A stretch of 64,000 nucleotides of DNA from Pyxidicoccus caerfyrddinensis (GTDB lineage Bacteria; Myxococcota; Myxococcia; Myxococcales; Myxococcaceae): contig NZ_JAAIYA010000009.1 in assembly GCF_010894405.1 (NCBI RefSeq), positions 62,001 through 126,000 of the forward strand, given 5' to 3'. The position numbers and the translations under genes are program-made. This document shows, in pieces, positions 15,639-22,725 of the stretch. Positions within the stretch are counted from its first letter, which is position 1. Each line of letters starts with the position of its first letter. The notes beneath the pieces are model-generated. The model had not been told where the DNA came from and made no database searches. It saw only the letters and a program-made list of their open reading frames with translations.

Positions 15639-15713
15639 GCCTCTGTAGCTCAGTTGGATGAGAGCGCACGGTTCCGAACCGTGAGGCCGCAGGTTCGAGC
15701 CCTGCCAGAGGCA
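15639..15713 (+). tRNA. tRNA-Arg (CCG)
   Basis: Acceptor GCCTCTG/CAGAGGC, anticodon stem CACGG/CCGTG, loop TTCCGAA giving CCG, T arm GCAGG-TTCGAGC-CCTGC. Reads CGG. Confidence 0.9.
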
Positions 15714-15723
15714 ACTGCCACAC

Positions 15724-15798
15724 GCTTCCGTAGCTCAGTGGATTCAGAGCGGGCGCGTCCTAAGCGCACGGTCGCAGGTTCGAGTCCTGCCGGGAGCA
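15724..15798 (+). tRNA. tRNA-Arg (CCT)
   Basis: Acceptor GCTTCCG/CGGGAGC with one wobble, anticodon loop GTCCTAA giving CCT, T arm GCAGG-TTCGAGT-CCTGC. The outermost anticodon-stem pair is mismatched. Reads AGG. Confidence 0.84.
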
Positions 15799-15815
15799 CA
15801 TACCAACGTCTTTGA

Positions 15816-15887
15816 TGCGGAGTGGGACCGGACGTCCCACCAGGCCTCATAAGCCCGGGTCGCAGGGTTCGACTCCCTGCTCCGCAA
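15816..15887 (+). tRNA. tRNA with CAT anticodon (elongator Met or Ile2)
   Basis: Acceptor TGCGGAG/CTCCGCA, T arm CAGGG-TTCGACT-CCCTG, anticodon loop CTCATAA giving CAT. The normal T1-A72 pair and the A-C mismatch in the anticodon stem argue against an initiator. Elongator Met and lysidine-modified Ile2 cannot be separated by eye. Confidence 0.78.
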
Positions 15888-15894
15888 CTTTCAT

Positions 15895-15967
15895 GCACGC
15901 CGAGCCAGCTGGAGACGGCGACGGTCCCACACACCGTATCTGCCGGGTTCGATCCCCGGGGCGTGCA
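15895..15967 (+). tRNA. tRNA-Val (CAC), unusual C33
   Basis: Acceptor GCACGCC/GGCGTGC, anticodon stem ACGGT/ACCGT, loop CCCACAC giving CAC, T arm CCGGG-TTCGATC-CCCGG. Position 33, almost always T, is C, which would weaken the anticodon U-turn. Confidence 0.78.
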
Positions 15968-16022
15968 CATGCAGTCGCAGTGAGTCGTACAGAGGTGTGG
16001 TCAGAAGAAGCTCCCGAAGCAC

Positions 16023-16096
16023 GTCCACGTAGCCCAATTGGGAGAGGCCGCCGGCTCAAACCCGGCCGAGTGCGAGTTCGAATCTCGCCGTGGACA
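16023..16096 (+). tRNA. tRNA with CAA (Leu) anticodon on a class I body
   Basis: Acceptor GTCCACG/CGTGGAC, anticodon stem GCCGG/CCGGC, loop CTCAAAC giving CAA (reads TTG, Leu), a 5-base variable loop, and T arm GCGAG-TTCGAAT-CTCGC. Bacterial tRNA-Leu normally has a long variable arm, so this short-armed tRNA is atypical. The HNH gene starts 22 bases later. Confidence 0.82.
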
Positions 16097-16118
16097 TCAA
16101 CCCGAGAGGCGCCGTGTC

Positions 16119-16661
16119 ATGGAGACGCTGGTACTGAGTCAATCCTACGAGCCCGTCGCGCGGGTCCCCTGGCAGCGCGCGGTGATGTTGATCTTCCAGG
16201 GCAAGGTCGAGGTGGTCGAGGAGTACGAGGACCGCTTCGTGCGCTCGGTGACGGTGGCGGTGAAGATGCCGTCCGTCATCCGCTTCATCCGCGGGCTGCG
16301 CCGGGGTCCCAAGGGCGTGAAGTTCAGCCGGGAGAACGTGTACCTGCGCGACAACTGCCGCTGCCAGTACTGCGGCAGCAAGGTGTCGCGGCCCGAGGCC
16401 ACGTACGACCACGTCCTCCCCCGCGCGCAGGGTGGCAAGACCTGCTGGGAGAACGTCGTCATCGCGTGTGTGCCCTGCAACCAGAAGAAGGGCAACCGCA
16501 CGCCGGTGGTGGCGAAGATGGCGCTGCGCAGCACGCCGGCGAAGCCGAAGAAGCTGCCCGAGGCACTGCACCTGACCTTCCTGTTCGAGAAGGGCATGCC
16601 CGTGTCGTGGGCCAAGTTCCTGGGTGACATGGCGTACTGGCACGTGGAGCTGGAGGAGTGA
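16119..16661 (+). CDS. HNH endonuclease embedded in the tRNA array
   Basis: This 180-residue protein has a conserved N-terminal region (ETLVLSQSYEPVARVPW) and a zinc-stabilised HNH core. The core has two CxxC pairs (CQYC and CVPC), the metal/catalytic part TYDHVLPRAQGG, then ENVVIACVPCNQKKGNRT. Close relatives of this family are widespread single-copy chromosomal genes in bacteria and their target is unknown to me. ATG 16119 with an upstream GAGAGG lies 22 bases after the tRNA with CAA anticodon, so the gene is likely read from the tRNA transcript. A strong terminator follows before the three Ser tRNAs. Confidence 0.9.
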   Translation: METLVLSQSYEPVARVPWQRAVMLIFQGKVEVVEEYEDRFVRSVTVAVKMPSVIRFIRGLRRGPKGVKFSRENVYLRDNCRCQYCGSKVSRPEATYDHVLPRAQGGKTCWENVVIACVPCNQKKGNRTPVVAKMALRSTPAKPKKLPEALHLTFLFEKGMPVSWAKFLGDMAYWHVELEE

Positions 16662-16675
16662 GGTCGCGGAGCAAT

Positions 16676-16722
16676 AGGGGAACCACCAGAGGTGGCCCCT
16701 AGGAAGTCCCACCAGAGGTGGG
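16676..16722 (+). repeat. Two near-identical hairpins after the HNH gene
   Basis: The 13-mer CCACCAGAGGTGG, itself a perfect stem with triloop AGA, occurs at 16683-16695 and 16709-16721. The first copy sits inside a larger hairpin (AGGGG/CCCCT, 16676-16700). Outside both, GGAGC (about 16668-16672) can pair with GCTCC (16729-16733). The layout looks like a folded RNA element in the HNH 3' leader. Function unknown. Confidence 0.6.
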
Positions 16723-16751
16723 CCTCCCGCTCCACGCGGACCTCCCCGCGC

Positions 16752-16785
16752 GCCGGCAGGCGGGAACGCTGCTGCCGGCACTTTT
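16752..16785 (+). terminator. Intrinsic terminator between HNH and the Ser tRNAs
   Basis: An 8-bp stem, GCCGGCAG at 16752-16759 with 16772-16779, is followed by ACTTTTC. It separates the HNH transcript from the tRNA-Ser genes, which may need their own promoter or read-through. Confidence 0.65.
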
Positions 16786-16790
16786 CACCT

Positions 16791-16874
16791 GGGAGGTCGA
16801 CGCCGGAGGCCGGCGGCCCGTTTCGAAAACGGTGCGAGCGCACTGCGCTTGGGGTTCGAGTCCCCTGCCTTCCG
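16791..16874 (+). tRNA. tRNA-Ser (CGA)
   Basis: Acceptor GGGAGGT/GCCTTCC with wobbles, anticodon loop TTCGAAA giving CGA, long class II variable arm, T loop TTCGAGT, discriminator G as in Ser. Confidence 0.85.
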
Positions 16875-16885
16875 CTGTCTTCTCT

Positions 16886-16971
16886 GGAGCATGCAGACCG
16901 GGTGGCCGGTCGCCTGGTTGGAAACCAGGAGAGCCCCTCGTGGGCTCGTGGTTCGACTCCACCCTGCTCCG
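16886..16971 (+). tRNA. tRNA-Ser (GGA)
   Basis: Acceptor GGAGCA/TGCTCC, anticodon stem CCTGG/CCAGG, loop TTGGAAA giving GGA, long variable arm, T loop TTCGACT, discriminator G. Confidence 0.86.
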
Positions 16972-16979
16972 TCTTTTCT

Positions 16980-17067
16980 GGAAGTTGGACTGGCGATGGC
17001 GCCTGGCCCCGCTGCTAACGGGTGCGAGCCGGAACTCCGGCTTGAGGTTCGAGTCCTCCGACTTCCG
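16980..17067 (+). tRNA. tRNA-Ser (GCT)
   Basis: Acceptor GGAAGTT/GACTTCC, anticodon loop CTGCTAA giving GCT, long variable arm with GAGCCGG/CCGGCTT pairing, T loop TTCGAGT, discriminator G. Last gene of the array. Confidence 0.85.
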
Positions 17068-17215
17068 CTTTCCATGCCCCGTGGGGCAGTGCCGTGCTTC
17101 GGGTGTACACCGGGCGACTCGGCCCCCACACCGGCACGCAGCATGGCCGCGCGCCTCGCCGTCCCTAGCCTCCCGCCACCGGGACCTCCCGGGAGCAGGG
17201 AAAGGATGCGCGCAC

Positions 17216-17827
17216 ATGAAGGACTTCCGGATGGGCCACTGGGCGGCGGCGGGGCTGGGGTTGCTCACCGTCACGACGGGACTTGCCCTCGGCTGCGGGT
17301 CGGACGGCACCACGTCGGACCTTCCACAGGACGAGCAGAGTCAGGTCCCGGTGGGAGCCGAGGACCGCGAGCGCATCGAGATGGGACTGATGCACTCGCC
17401 GGTGCCCGTCAACCTGACGGGGCTGGACCGGGACCTGGTGGGACTGGGCAGCTACATCGTCAACTCCCAGGCCGCCTGCAATGACTGCCACACCAACCCG
17501 CCCTATGCCCCCGGCGGCAACCCCTTCCTGGGAGAGCCGACGCAGGTGAACACCGAGAACTTCCTGGCGGGCGGAATGCTCTTCCTTCCGGGTGGTGTGG
17601 TGTCCCGGAACCTCACCCCCGACGCGCAGGGCCTGCCAGCGGGTCTCACCTATGAGGAGTTCCTCGCCCTGATGCGAACCGGCCGGGAGCCGAGCGGGGA
17701 CATCCTCCAGGTGATGCCCTGGCCCATCTACGGGATGATGCGGGACGCGGACCTGCGGGCCATCTACGAGTACCTGCGGGCCATTCCCCCGGCCCGGCCT
17801 GGGCCGGCGCCCGCCCCGACACCCTGA
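17216..17827 (+). CDS. Mono-haem c-type cytochrome lipoprotein
   Basis: This 203-residue protein has a lipoprotein signal ending at LALGC (lipobox Cys near residue 24). One haem c site reads CNDCH (about 86-90), and Met residues in QVMPWPIYGMM are candidates for the sixth ligand. The sequence resembles the cytochrome c subunits that accompany periplasmic dehydrogenases, but no partner dehydrogenase lies next to it. ATG 17216 follows an AAAGGA ribosome site. The gene ends with a Pro/Ala-rich tail. It sits between the tRNA array and the Clp/RF2-like gene, with no obvious functional tie to either. Confidence 0.85.
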   Translation: MKDFRMGHWAAAGLGLLTVTTGLALGCGSDGTTSDLPQDEQSQVPVGAEDRERIEMGLMHSPVPVNLTGLDRDLVGLGSYIVNSQAACNDCHTNPPYAPGGNPFLGEPTQVNTENFLAGGMLFLPGGVVSRNLTPDAQGLPAGLTYEEFLALMRTGREPSGDILQVMPWPIYGMMRDADLRAIYEYLRAIPPARPGPAPAPTP

Positions 17828-17951
17828 GAGCGGCCACTCGCCGCCCGGCCCCGGCCTTCCGGGGCCCGCTGGCGACTCCTCGGGATTGCGCGCTCACCAC
17901 GGCGGTTCAGCAAGGTTAGAGTGCGCAACCGGCGAGGGGGCGTCTGACGAC

Positions 17952-20774
17952 ATGGCGACGAGGAAGAGCGAGGACCAGGAACGGCTCATCGACCGCGACC
18001 TCACCGCGCTGGCGCGGGAGGGCAAGCTGCCGGCCGCCCACGGCGTGGACGCCGCCGTGACGGAGGTGCTCGGCCTGCTCACCCGGGGCGGCAAGCACCC
18101 GCTGCTGGCGGGCGAGCCCGGCGTGGGCAAGAGCGCCCTCGTCCAGGAGGTGGCGCGCCGCATCGCGGAAGGGCGCGTGGACGCCGAGCTGGCCCAGGGA
18201 CGGCTGGTGGAGGTGTCCGTCGCCAACATCCTCGCGCGCAGCACCCAGCGCCAGGCCGCGGAGAGCTTCGAGGAGCTGCTCGCGCACCTGGGCCGTCACT
18301 CCTGTCCCATCGTCTACATCCGCGACTTGCCGGCGGCCCTCGGTGGCCCCCTGGCCCCGGTGGCCGTGCGCGCGCTGCGCACCGGCGGCCTGCGCTTCAT
18401 CTTCGAGACCGAGCCCAAGCGCGTGCAGGAGCTGCTGCGCTCGGACGAGGCGCTCGCCGAGCGGCTCCACCTGCTGCCCCTGCACGAGCCCCCGCTGGAG
18501 AAGGCGCGCTGGGTGCTGGGACGCGTGGCGGAGGAGCTGGAGAAGGAGCTGCGGCTGCCCATCGACCCGGCCGCGTGTGACCTCGCCCTGCGCCTGTCGG
18601 CCAAGTTCCTGCTCGCGCAGCGGATGCCGCGCAAGGCGATTGAGCTGCTCAAGGAGACGGCGGCGGAGGCCGCGAGCGCGGCCAAGGACCATGTCGGTCC
18701 CGAGGACGTGCTCACCCGCTTCTGTTCCGCCACGCGCCTGCCGCGCTTCGTGGTGGACGACGCGATGCCGCTGGATTTGGACGAGACGGAGCGCTTCTTC
18801 GGGGAGCGGCTGCTCGGCCAGACGGACGCGGTGGGCGCGGTGCTGCGCTCGGTGGCGCTGCTCAAGGCGGGCCTCAATGACCCGCGCCGCCCGCTGGGTG
18901 TGTTCCTCTTCGCGGGCCCCACCGGTGTGGGCAAGACGCAGCTGGCGAAGCTCTTGGCGGAGTACCTCTTCGGCTCGGCGGACAGGCTGGTGCGCCTGAA
19001 CATGGCGGACTACCCCAACGACGGTGACGAGAGCGTCCCCTTCGGCGCGGCGTGGGCCCCCGCGCTGGAGACGCGGCGGGGCGAGCTGAGCGCGCTGCTC
19101 GATGGAAAAGTGTTCACCGTGCTGCTGCTCGACGAGTTCGAGAAGGCGGCGCGCAGCGTGCACGACCGCTTCCTCCAGCTCTTCGACGAGGGCACTTTCG
19201 TCAACGGGGCGGGTGAGACGGTGTCGTGCAACAACACGCTCATCGTCGCCACGTCCAACGTGGGCGCGGAGGTGTACCGCGAGTCGGGCATGGGCTTCGT
19301 GGGCCACAAGCGCGCGGAGGAGATGGTGACGGAGGTGGACCGCCGCATCGGCGAGTCCTTCCGCCCGGAGTTCCTCAACCGCTTCGACGCCATCTGTCAC
19401 TTCCGGCCGCTGTCCAAGGTGGACATCCGCAAGATTGCCCAGCGCGAGGTGGGCCGCGTGCTGGAGCGCGAGGGCATCCGCGCGCGCTCGCTGGACGTGG
19501 AGGTGACACCGCAGGTGGTGGACCTGCTGGTGGAGCGCGGCTACTCGCCGCAGTTCGGCGCGCGCTACCTGCAGCGCGAAATCGAGAAGACACTCACCGC
19601 GGCGCTGGCGGTGGAGATTGCGCGCAAGCCGCTGCCTCCGGGCACACCGGTGCGGGTGGAGACGCGGCCCGGAAGCCGGGTGGTGGCCGTGGCCGAGCCC
19701 CCCGCCGCGCCGCCCTCCCCCACCGCGCAGCTGCTCCTGCCGTCCGCCCGCGCGGCCCCGGTGAAGCGGCGGCTGGACCGCAAGTCGCTCCTGTTCGAGA
19801 TGGACCGGCTGGTGGGCAAGACGCGCGCGCTGGCGGTGTCCTCGGGCCGGCCGGAGCTGGAGACCCGGCGCGCGGCGCTGCTGGCGGAGACGCAGGCGCC
19901 CAACCTCTGGGATGACCCCACGCGCGCGGCGGAGGTCATCCGCGCCTTCCGCTCGGTGGAGGCGCACCTCAACGAGTTGGAGCGGCTGGAGGCCGCGTGC
20001 CTCTTCGCGCGCCGGCTGGTGCGCGAGGCGAAGAACGAGGTGCAGCTCGCCTCCGCGGCGAAGCAGGTGGAGGACGTCGCGCGCGAGGTGCAGATGGCCG
20101 AGGCGCTGCACGCGTCCGGAGCCACGCAGCAGGACAACGAGGCGCTGGTGGACATCTGCGCCAGCGACGCGGCGGAGGCGCAGGACGCGTGGGTGCAGGA
20201 GCTGGCCACCATGTACCTGGGCTGGGCGCAGCGGCGCGGCTACGAGGCCGTGGCGGTGGCCGAGGCGGAGGAGCCCGCGCGCGTGGTGGTGCGCATCGCC
20301 GGCCCGGGCGCGTACGGCTTCCTCGCGGGCGAGGCGGGCCTGCACCGGCGCCTGGAGGACGAGAAGCGCCAGCGCGCGTACGTGCGCGTGCACCGCGGCG
20401 GCGCGCTGGAGGAAGGCGACCTGGAGCTGCTGGACGTGCAGGGCCGGCCGGTGAAGAGCCACGAGGGCTCCTACCTGCAGCGCGTGCGCACGGAGGTGAC
20501 GGTGAAGGACGAGTCCACCGGACGCGTGCTCACCCTCACCGGCGCGGGCGAGCTGGATGAACTGAAGGACATCGCCGCGCGCTGTGTGGCCGGCCAGGGT
20601 GGCTCCACGGACGAGGCCCGGCGCTACTACGTGGGCCGGGGCGCCCGCGTGGAGGACCCGCGCACCGGCGCCGGCAGCCCGCGCGTGAAGGACGTGATGC
20701 GCGGCGAGCTGGACGTGTTCATCGCCGCGTGGATTTCGCGTCCCCCCGCGGAGCCGCCCGCCACGGGGAGCTGA
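17952..20774 (+). CDS. Clp/Hsp100-type AAA+ ATPase fused to a GGQ-less release-factor-2-like domain
   Basis: This is a 940-residue fusion. AAA domain 1 (about 25-265) has Walker A GEPGVGKS (54-61), but its Walker B position reads VYIRDLPA instead of hhhhDE, so it is probably not hydrolytic. AAA domain 2 (about 285-575) is intact: GPTGVGKT (322-329), Walker B LLLDEFEKA, sensor NTLIVATSNVGA, Arg-finger segment RPEFLNRFD, and a ClpB-type small domain (YSPQFGARYLQREIEK). After a Pro-rich linker, about 605-930 align with peptide chain release factor 2: PNLWDDPTRAAEVI, YGFLAGEAGLHR, and RVEDPRTGAGSPRVKDVMRGELDVFIAAWI-like ending. The GGQ region reads HEGSYLQRVRTEV, so peptidyl-tRNA hydrolysis chemistry is absent. 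ATG 17952 was chosen for its upstream GAGGGGG. A role on stalled ribosomes is inference. Confidence 0.88.
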   Translation: MATRKSEDQERLIDRDLTALAREGKLPAAHGVDAAVTEVLGLLTRGGKHPLLAGEPGVGKSALVQEVARRIAEGRVDAELAQGRLVEVSVANILARSTQRQAAESFEELLAHLGRHSCPIVYIRDLPAALGGPLAPVAVRALRTGGLRFIFETEPKRVQELLRSDEALAERLHLLPLHEPPLEKARWVLGRVAEELEKELRLPIDPAACDLALRLSAKFLLAQRMPRKAIELLKETAAEAASAAKDHVGPEDVLTRFCSATRLPRFVVDDAMPLDLDETERFFGERLLGQTDAVGAVLRSVALLKAGLNDPRRPLGVFLFAGPTGVGKTQLAKLLAEYLFGSADRLVRLNMADYPNDGDESVPFGAAWAPALETRRGELSALLDGKVFTVLLLDEFEKAARSVHDRFLQLFDEGTFVNGAGETVSCNNTLIVATSNVGAEVYRESGMGFVGHKRAEEMVTEVDRRIGESFRPEFLNRFDAICHFRPLSKVDIRKIAQREVGRVLEREGIRARSLDVEVTPQVVDLLVERGYSPQFGARYLQREIEKTLTAALAVEIARKPLPPGTPVRVETRPGSRVVAVAEPPAAPPSPTAQLLLPSARAAPVKRRLDRKSLLFEMDRLVGKTRALAVSSGRPELETRRAALLAETQAPNLWDDPTRAAEVIRAFRSVEAHLNELERLEAACLFARRLVREAKNEVQLASAAKQVEDVAREVQMAEALHASGATQQDNEALVDICASDAAEAQDAWVQELATMYLGWAQRRGYEAVAVAEAEEPARVVVRIAGPGAYGFLAGEAGLHRRLEDEKRQRAYVRVHRGGALEEGDLELLDVQGRPVKSHEGSYLQRVRTEVTVKDESTGRVLTLTGAGELDELKDIAARCVAGQGGSTDEARRYYVGRGARVEDPRTGAGSPRVKDVMRGELDVFIAAWISRPPAEPPATGS

Positions 20775-20810
20775 GACGGAGGCCGCCCGCGCTCAGGCTA
20801 GGATTGGCCC

Positions 20811-21836
20811 ATGCTCCGCAAGACGGGCCCGACCCTCTTCTTCGCGTTCCTGCTGCTCTTCTGGTCTCTCATCACCCTGACGGTGGATGGGCTTGCCCTC
20901 CACGGCATGGTGAAGAGCCTCCGGGCGACGGCCTGGCCCGCGGCCCAGGGCACCATCACCCACAGCTCCGTCAGCGCGTCCCGGGGCAGCAAGAGCACCA
21001 CGTACAAGCTGGCCGTGCGCTACAGCTACTCCGTCGACGGCAGGCCGTACGAGGGTAACCAGCACCGCTTCTCCAGCTGGAGCACCTCCAACAGCGGTGC
21101 GGCGGAGGCGCTGGTGCGGCGCTACCCCGTGGGCTCGCCCGTCACGGTGTTCCACGCTCCGGATGGCAGCGACTCCGTGCTGGAGCCCGGCATCCACGGG
21201 GGAGACCTCCTCGTGCTGCTGTTCCTCATGCCCTTCAACCTGGTGATGGTGGGCATGGCGCTCGGCGGGTTCCGGGGCCGGCGGCCGGAGGACACGGCGG
21301 TGGTGCCCGTGCAGAAGGAAGGCAGACTGCACGTGGCGTTCAATGACATCTCGCCGAAGCTCGCTGGGGCCTTGGGTGTGGGCGGCGCGAGCTTCGGGTC
21401 CGTGTTCCTCGTGGGCATCCCCACGGGCTTCGACCCGCCGCTGCCCGTGGCCCTCGTCACCTGGGGGGCCGTCGTGGCCGCGGGGGTGTATGCGCTTCGG
21501 TGGACGCGGGCGCGCGTGGAGTCCGGCCACTACGACCTCGTGCTGGATTCACGCGCGCGGCGACTGTCCCTGCCTGCCATCTCTGGCCGCAACGCGCGGC
21601 TGGAGGTGGCGTGGGACGAAGTCCATGCCGTCACGGTGGAGCCCCACCAGCAGAAGACGGGCAAGGGCATCCGGACGACGTACCGCCCCACCCTTCAGCT
21701 CCCCGGAGATGATGGGCCTCGCCGGGAGGTCATCGTCGACGTGTCCGATGCGGAGCGCGCGGAGGCCGTGGCGGCGTGGCTGCGCTCCCAGTTGAAGCTC
21801 GGCAGGCAGCGCGGCGCGGCGGCGCTGTCCGCCTGA
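20811..21836 (+). CDS. DUF3592 membrane protein
   Basis: This 341-residue protein has an N-terminal membrane helix (TLFFAFLLLFWSLITLTV). A DUF3592 beta domain follows (AAQGTITHSSVS, VRYSYSVDGRPYEGN, VRRYPVGSPVTVFHAP), then three further hydrophobic helices (about 125-230) and a C-terminal soluble beta-rich part. DUF3592 proteins are envelope proteins of unknown function. The gene starts 36 bases after the Clp/RF2-like gene and may be co-transcribed with it. Confidence 0.8.
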   Translation: MLRKTGPTLFFAFLLLFWSLITLTVDGLALHGMVKSLRATAWPAAQGTITHSSVSASRGSKSTTYKLAVRYSYSVDGRPYEGNQHRFSSWSTSNSGAAEALVRRYPVGSPVTVFHAPDGSDSVLEPGIHGGDLLVLLFLMPFNLVMVGMALGGFRGRRPEDTAVVPVQKEGRLHVAFNDISPKLAGALGVGGASFGSVFLVGIPTGFDPPLPVALVTWGAVVAAGVYALRWTRARVESGHYDLVLDSRARRLSLPAISGRNARLEVAWDEVHAVTVEPHQQKTGKGIRTTYRPTLQLPGDDGPRREVIVDVSDAERAEAVAAWLRSQLKLGRQRGAAALSA

Positions 21837-21842
21837 GCCGCG

Positions 21843-21892
21843 AGGGGCAGGAGCCACAGCGGGCGCTCCAGCGTGCTCGACTGCCCCTTTCG
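21843..21892 (+). terminator. Probable terminator after the DUF3592 gene
   Basis: AGGGGCAG at 21843-21850 pairs with CTGCCCCT at 21881-21888, with an inner GAGC/GCTC stem, and is followed by TTCG. The T-run is weak. Confidence 0.4.
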
Positions 21893-21956
21893 CGCCGCTT
21901 CCGGCGGGGGAGGGCTTGCCCCTCCACACCCCGCGCTCGGCCGGTGACACTCTTCG

Positions 21957-22514
21957 TCAGGGCGTACGGCCGGCCACCCTGGCCGGCGGGTTGCCCATGG
22001 CCTGGCTGAGCTTGCGGGCGCTGTCCGGGAAGGGGCCTCGGGCCACTTCCTGCCCGGCGGGGTTCAGCACCGCCGCGACGACCTGGTCGAAGCCCTTCTT
22101 CAGGCCGACGGACTGGTGAGGCTCACCCTTGGAGTCCGCCACCATGAAGAGCGACGCGTCCATCTCCGCCGGCGCCGCCTGCCCGTGCTCACGGAACTCC
22201 TTGCTCATCAGGTCGAGCGACTCCTGGTGGCTCTTCTTGATTTCACCCTTCGCCATGCCCTTGAAGAGGCCGGGCACGTCCCGCAGGTCCACGCGCACCA
22301 CGACGATGGGCCGCTGCTCGCGCACGCCGTAGATGAACTTGTAGACATTCTGACGCAGCTCGTCACGAGTGCCACGATTGGCATAGAGCACCAGCGTGGG
22401 GCGCCCCTGGCCGATGGGAACCTCCCTGCCGAATACGTCCTTGAGCTCGGCAGCGGTGGCGGGGAGGGCCCCAAGCAGTCCCAACAGGCATGCGAGCGCC
22501 GCGATCTTCCTCAT
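21957..22514 (-). CDS. Exported protein of unknown function, thioredoxin-like pattern
   Basis: This 185-residue protein has a signal peptide (MRKIAALACLLGLLGALPATAA). The mature part LKDVFGREVPIGQGRPTLVL and IVVVRVDLRDVPGLFKG has the strand-helix order of thioredoxin-fold proteins, but there is no CxxC. It ends near a helical tail. I do not recognise a specific family. It is transcribed divergently from the polysaccharide deacetylase gene. ATG 22514 was chosen for the signal peptide. Confidence 0.72.
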   Translation of the reverse strand: MRKIAALACLLGLLGALPATAAELKDVFGREVPIGQGRPTLVLYANRGTRDELRQNVYKFIYGVREQRPIVVVRVDLRDVPGLFKGMAKGEIKKSHQESLDLMSKEFREHGQAAPAEMDASLFMVADSKGEPHQSVGLKKGFDQVVAAVLNPAGQEVARGPFPDSARKLSQAMGNPPARVAGRTP

Positions 22515-22725
22515 GTGACGTATCCCTTTCGTGAAGTGCTGCGAGTCCTGACGAACAGGGTGAAGCGCATCCTGAATCCCATCCTTTTCCGCCGGTTTAT
22601 GGCCCCGGATGTGACCGCCAGGCGAGGACTGGCAGGCATGTCCGCTCGATTGCCCGGCGTGCGGGACGTCTGCTATCGCCCCTGCCTCCGCGTCACACCC
22701 GCGTGGCGCCGGGAGGGGGAACACC

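Noticed and set aside
14414..17067. tRNA array as part of a prophage
   Set aside because: No integrase, capsid, tail or lysis gene lies on either side. An ancient phage origin cannot be excluded, but nothing in the window supports it directly.
17916..20462. 848-codon open frame antisense to the Clp/RF2-like gene
   Set aside because: It is a high-GC shadow: the sense strand has clear AAA+ and RF2 motifs, while the antisense product is low-complexity His/Arg/Ala with no motif or ribosome site.
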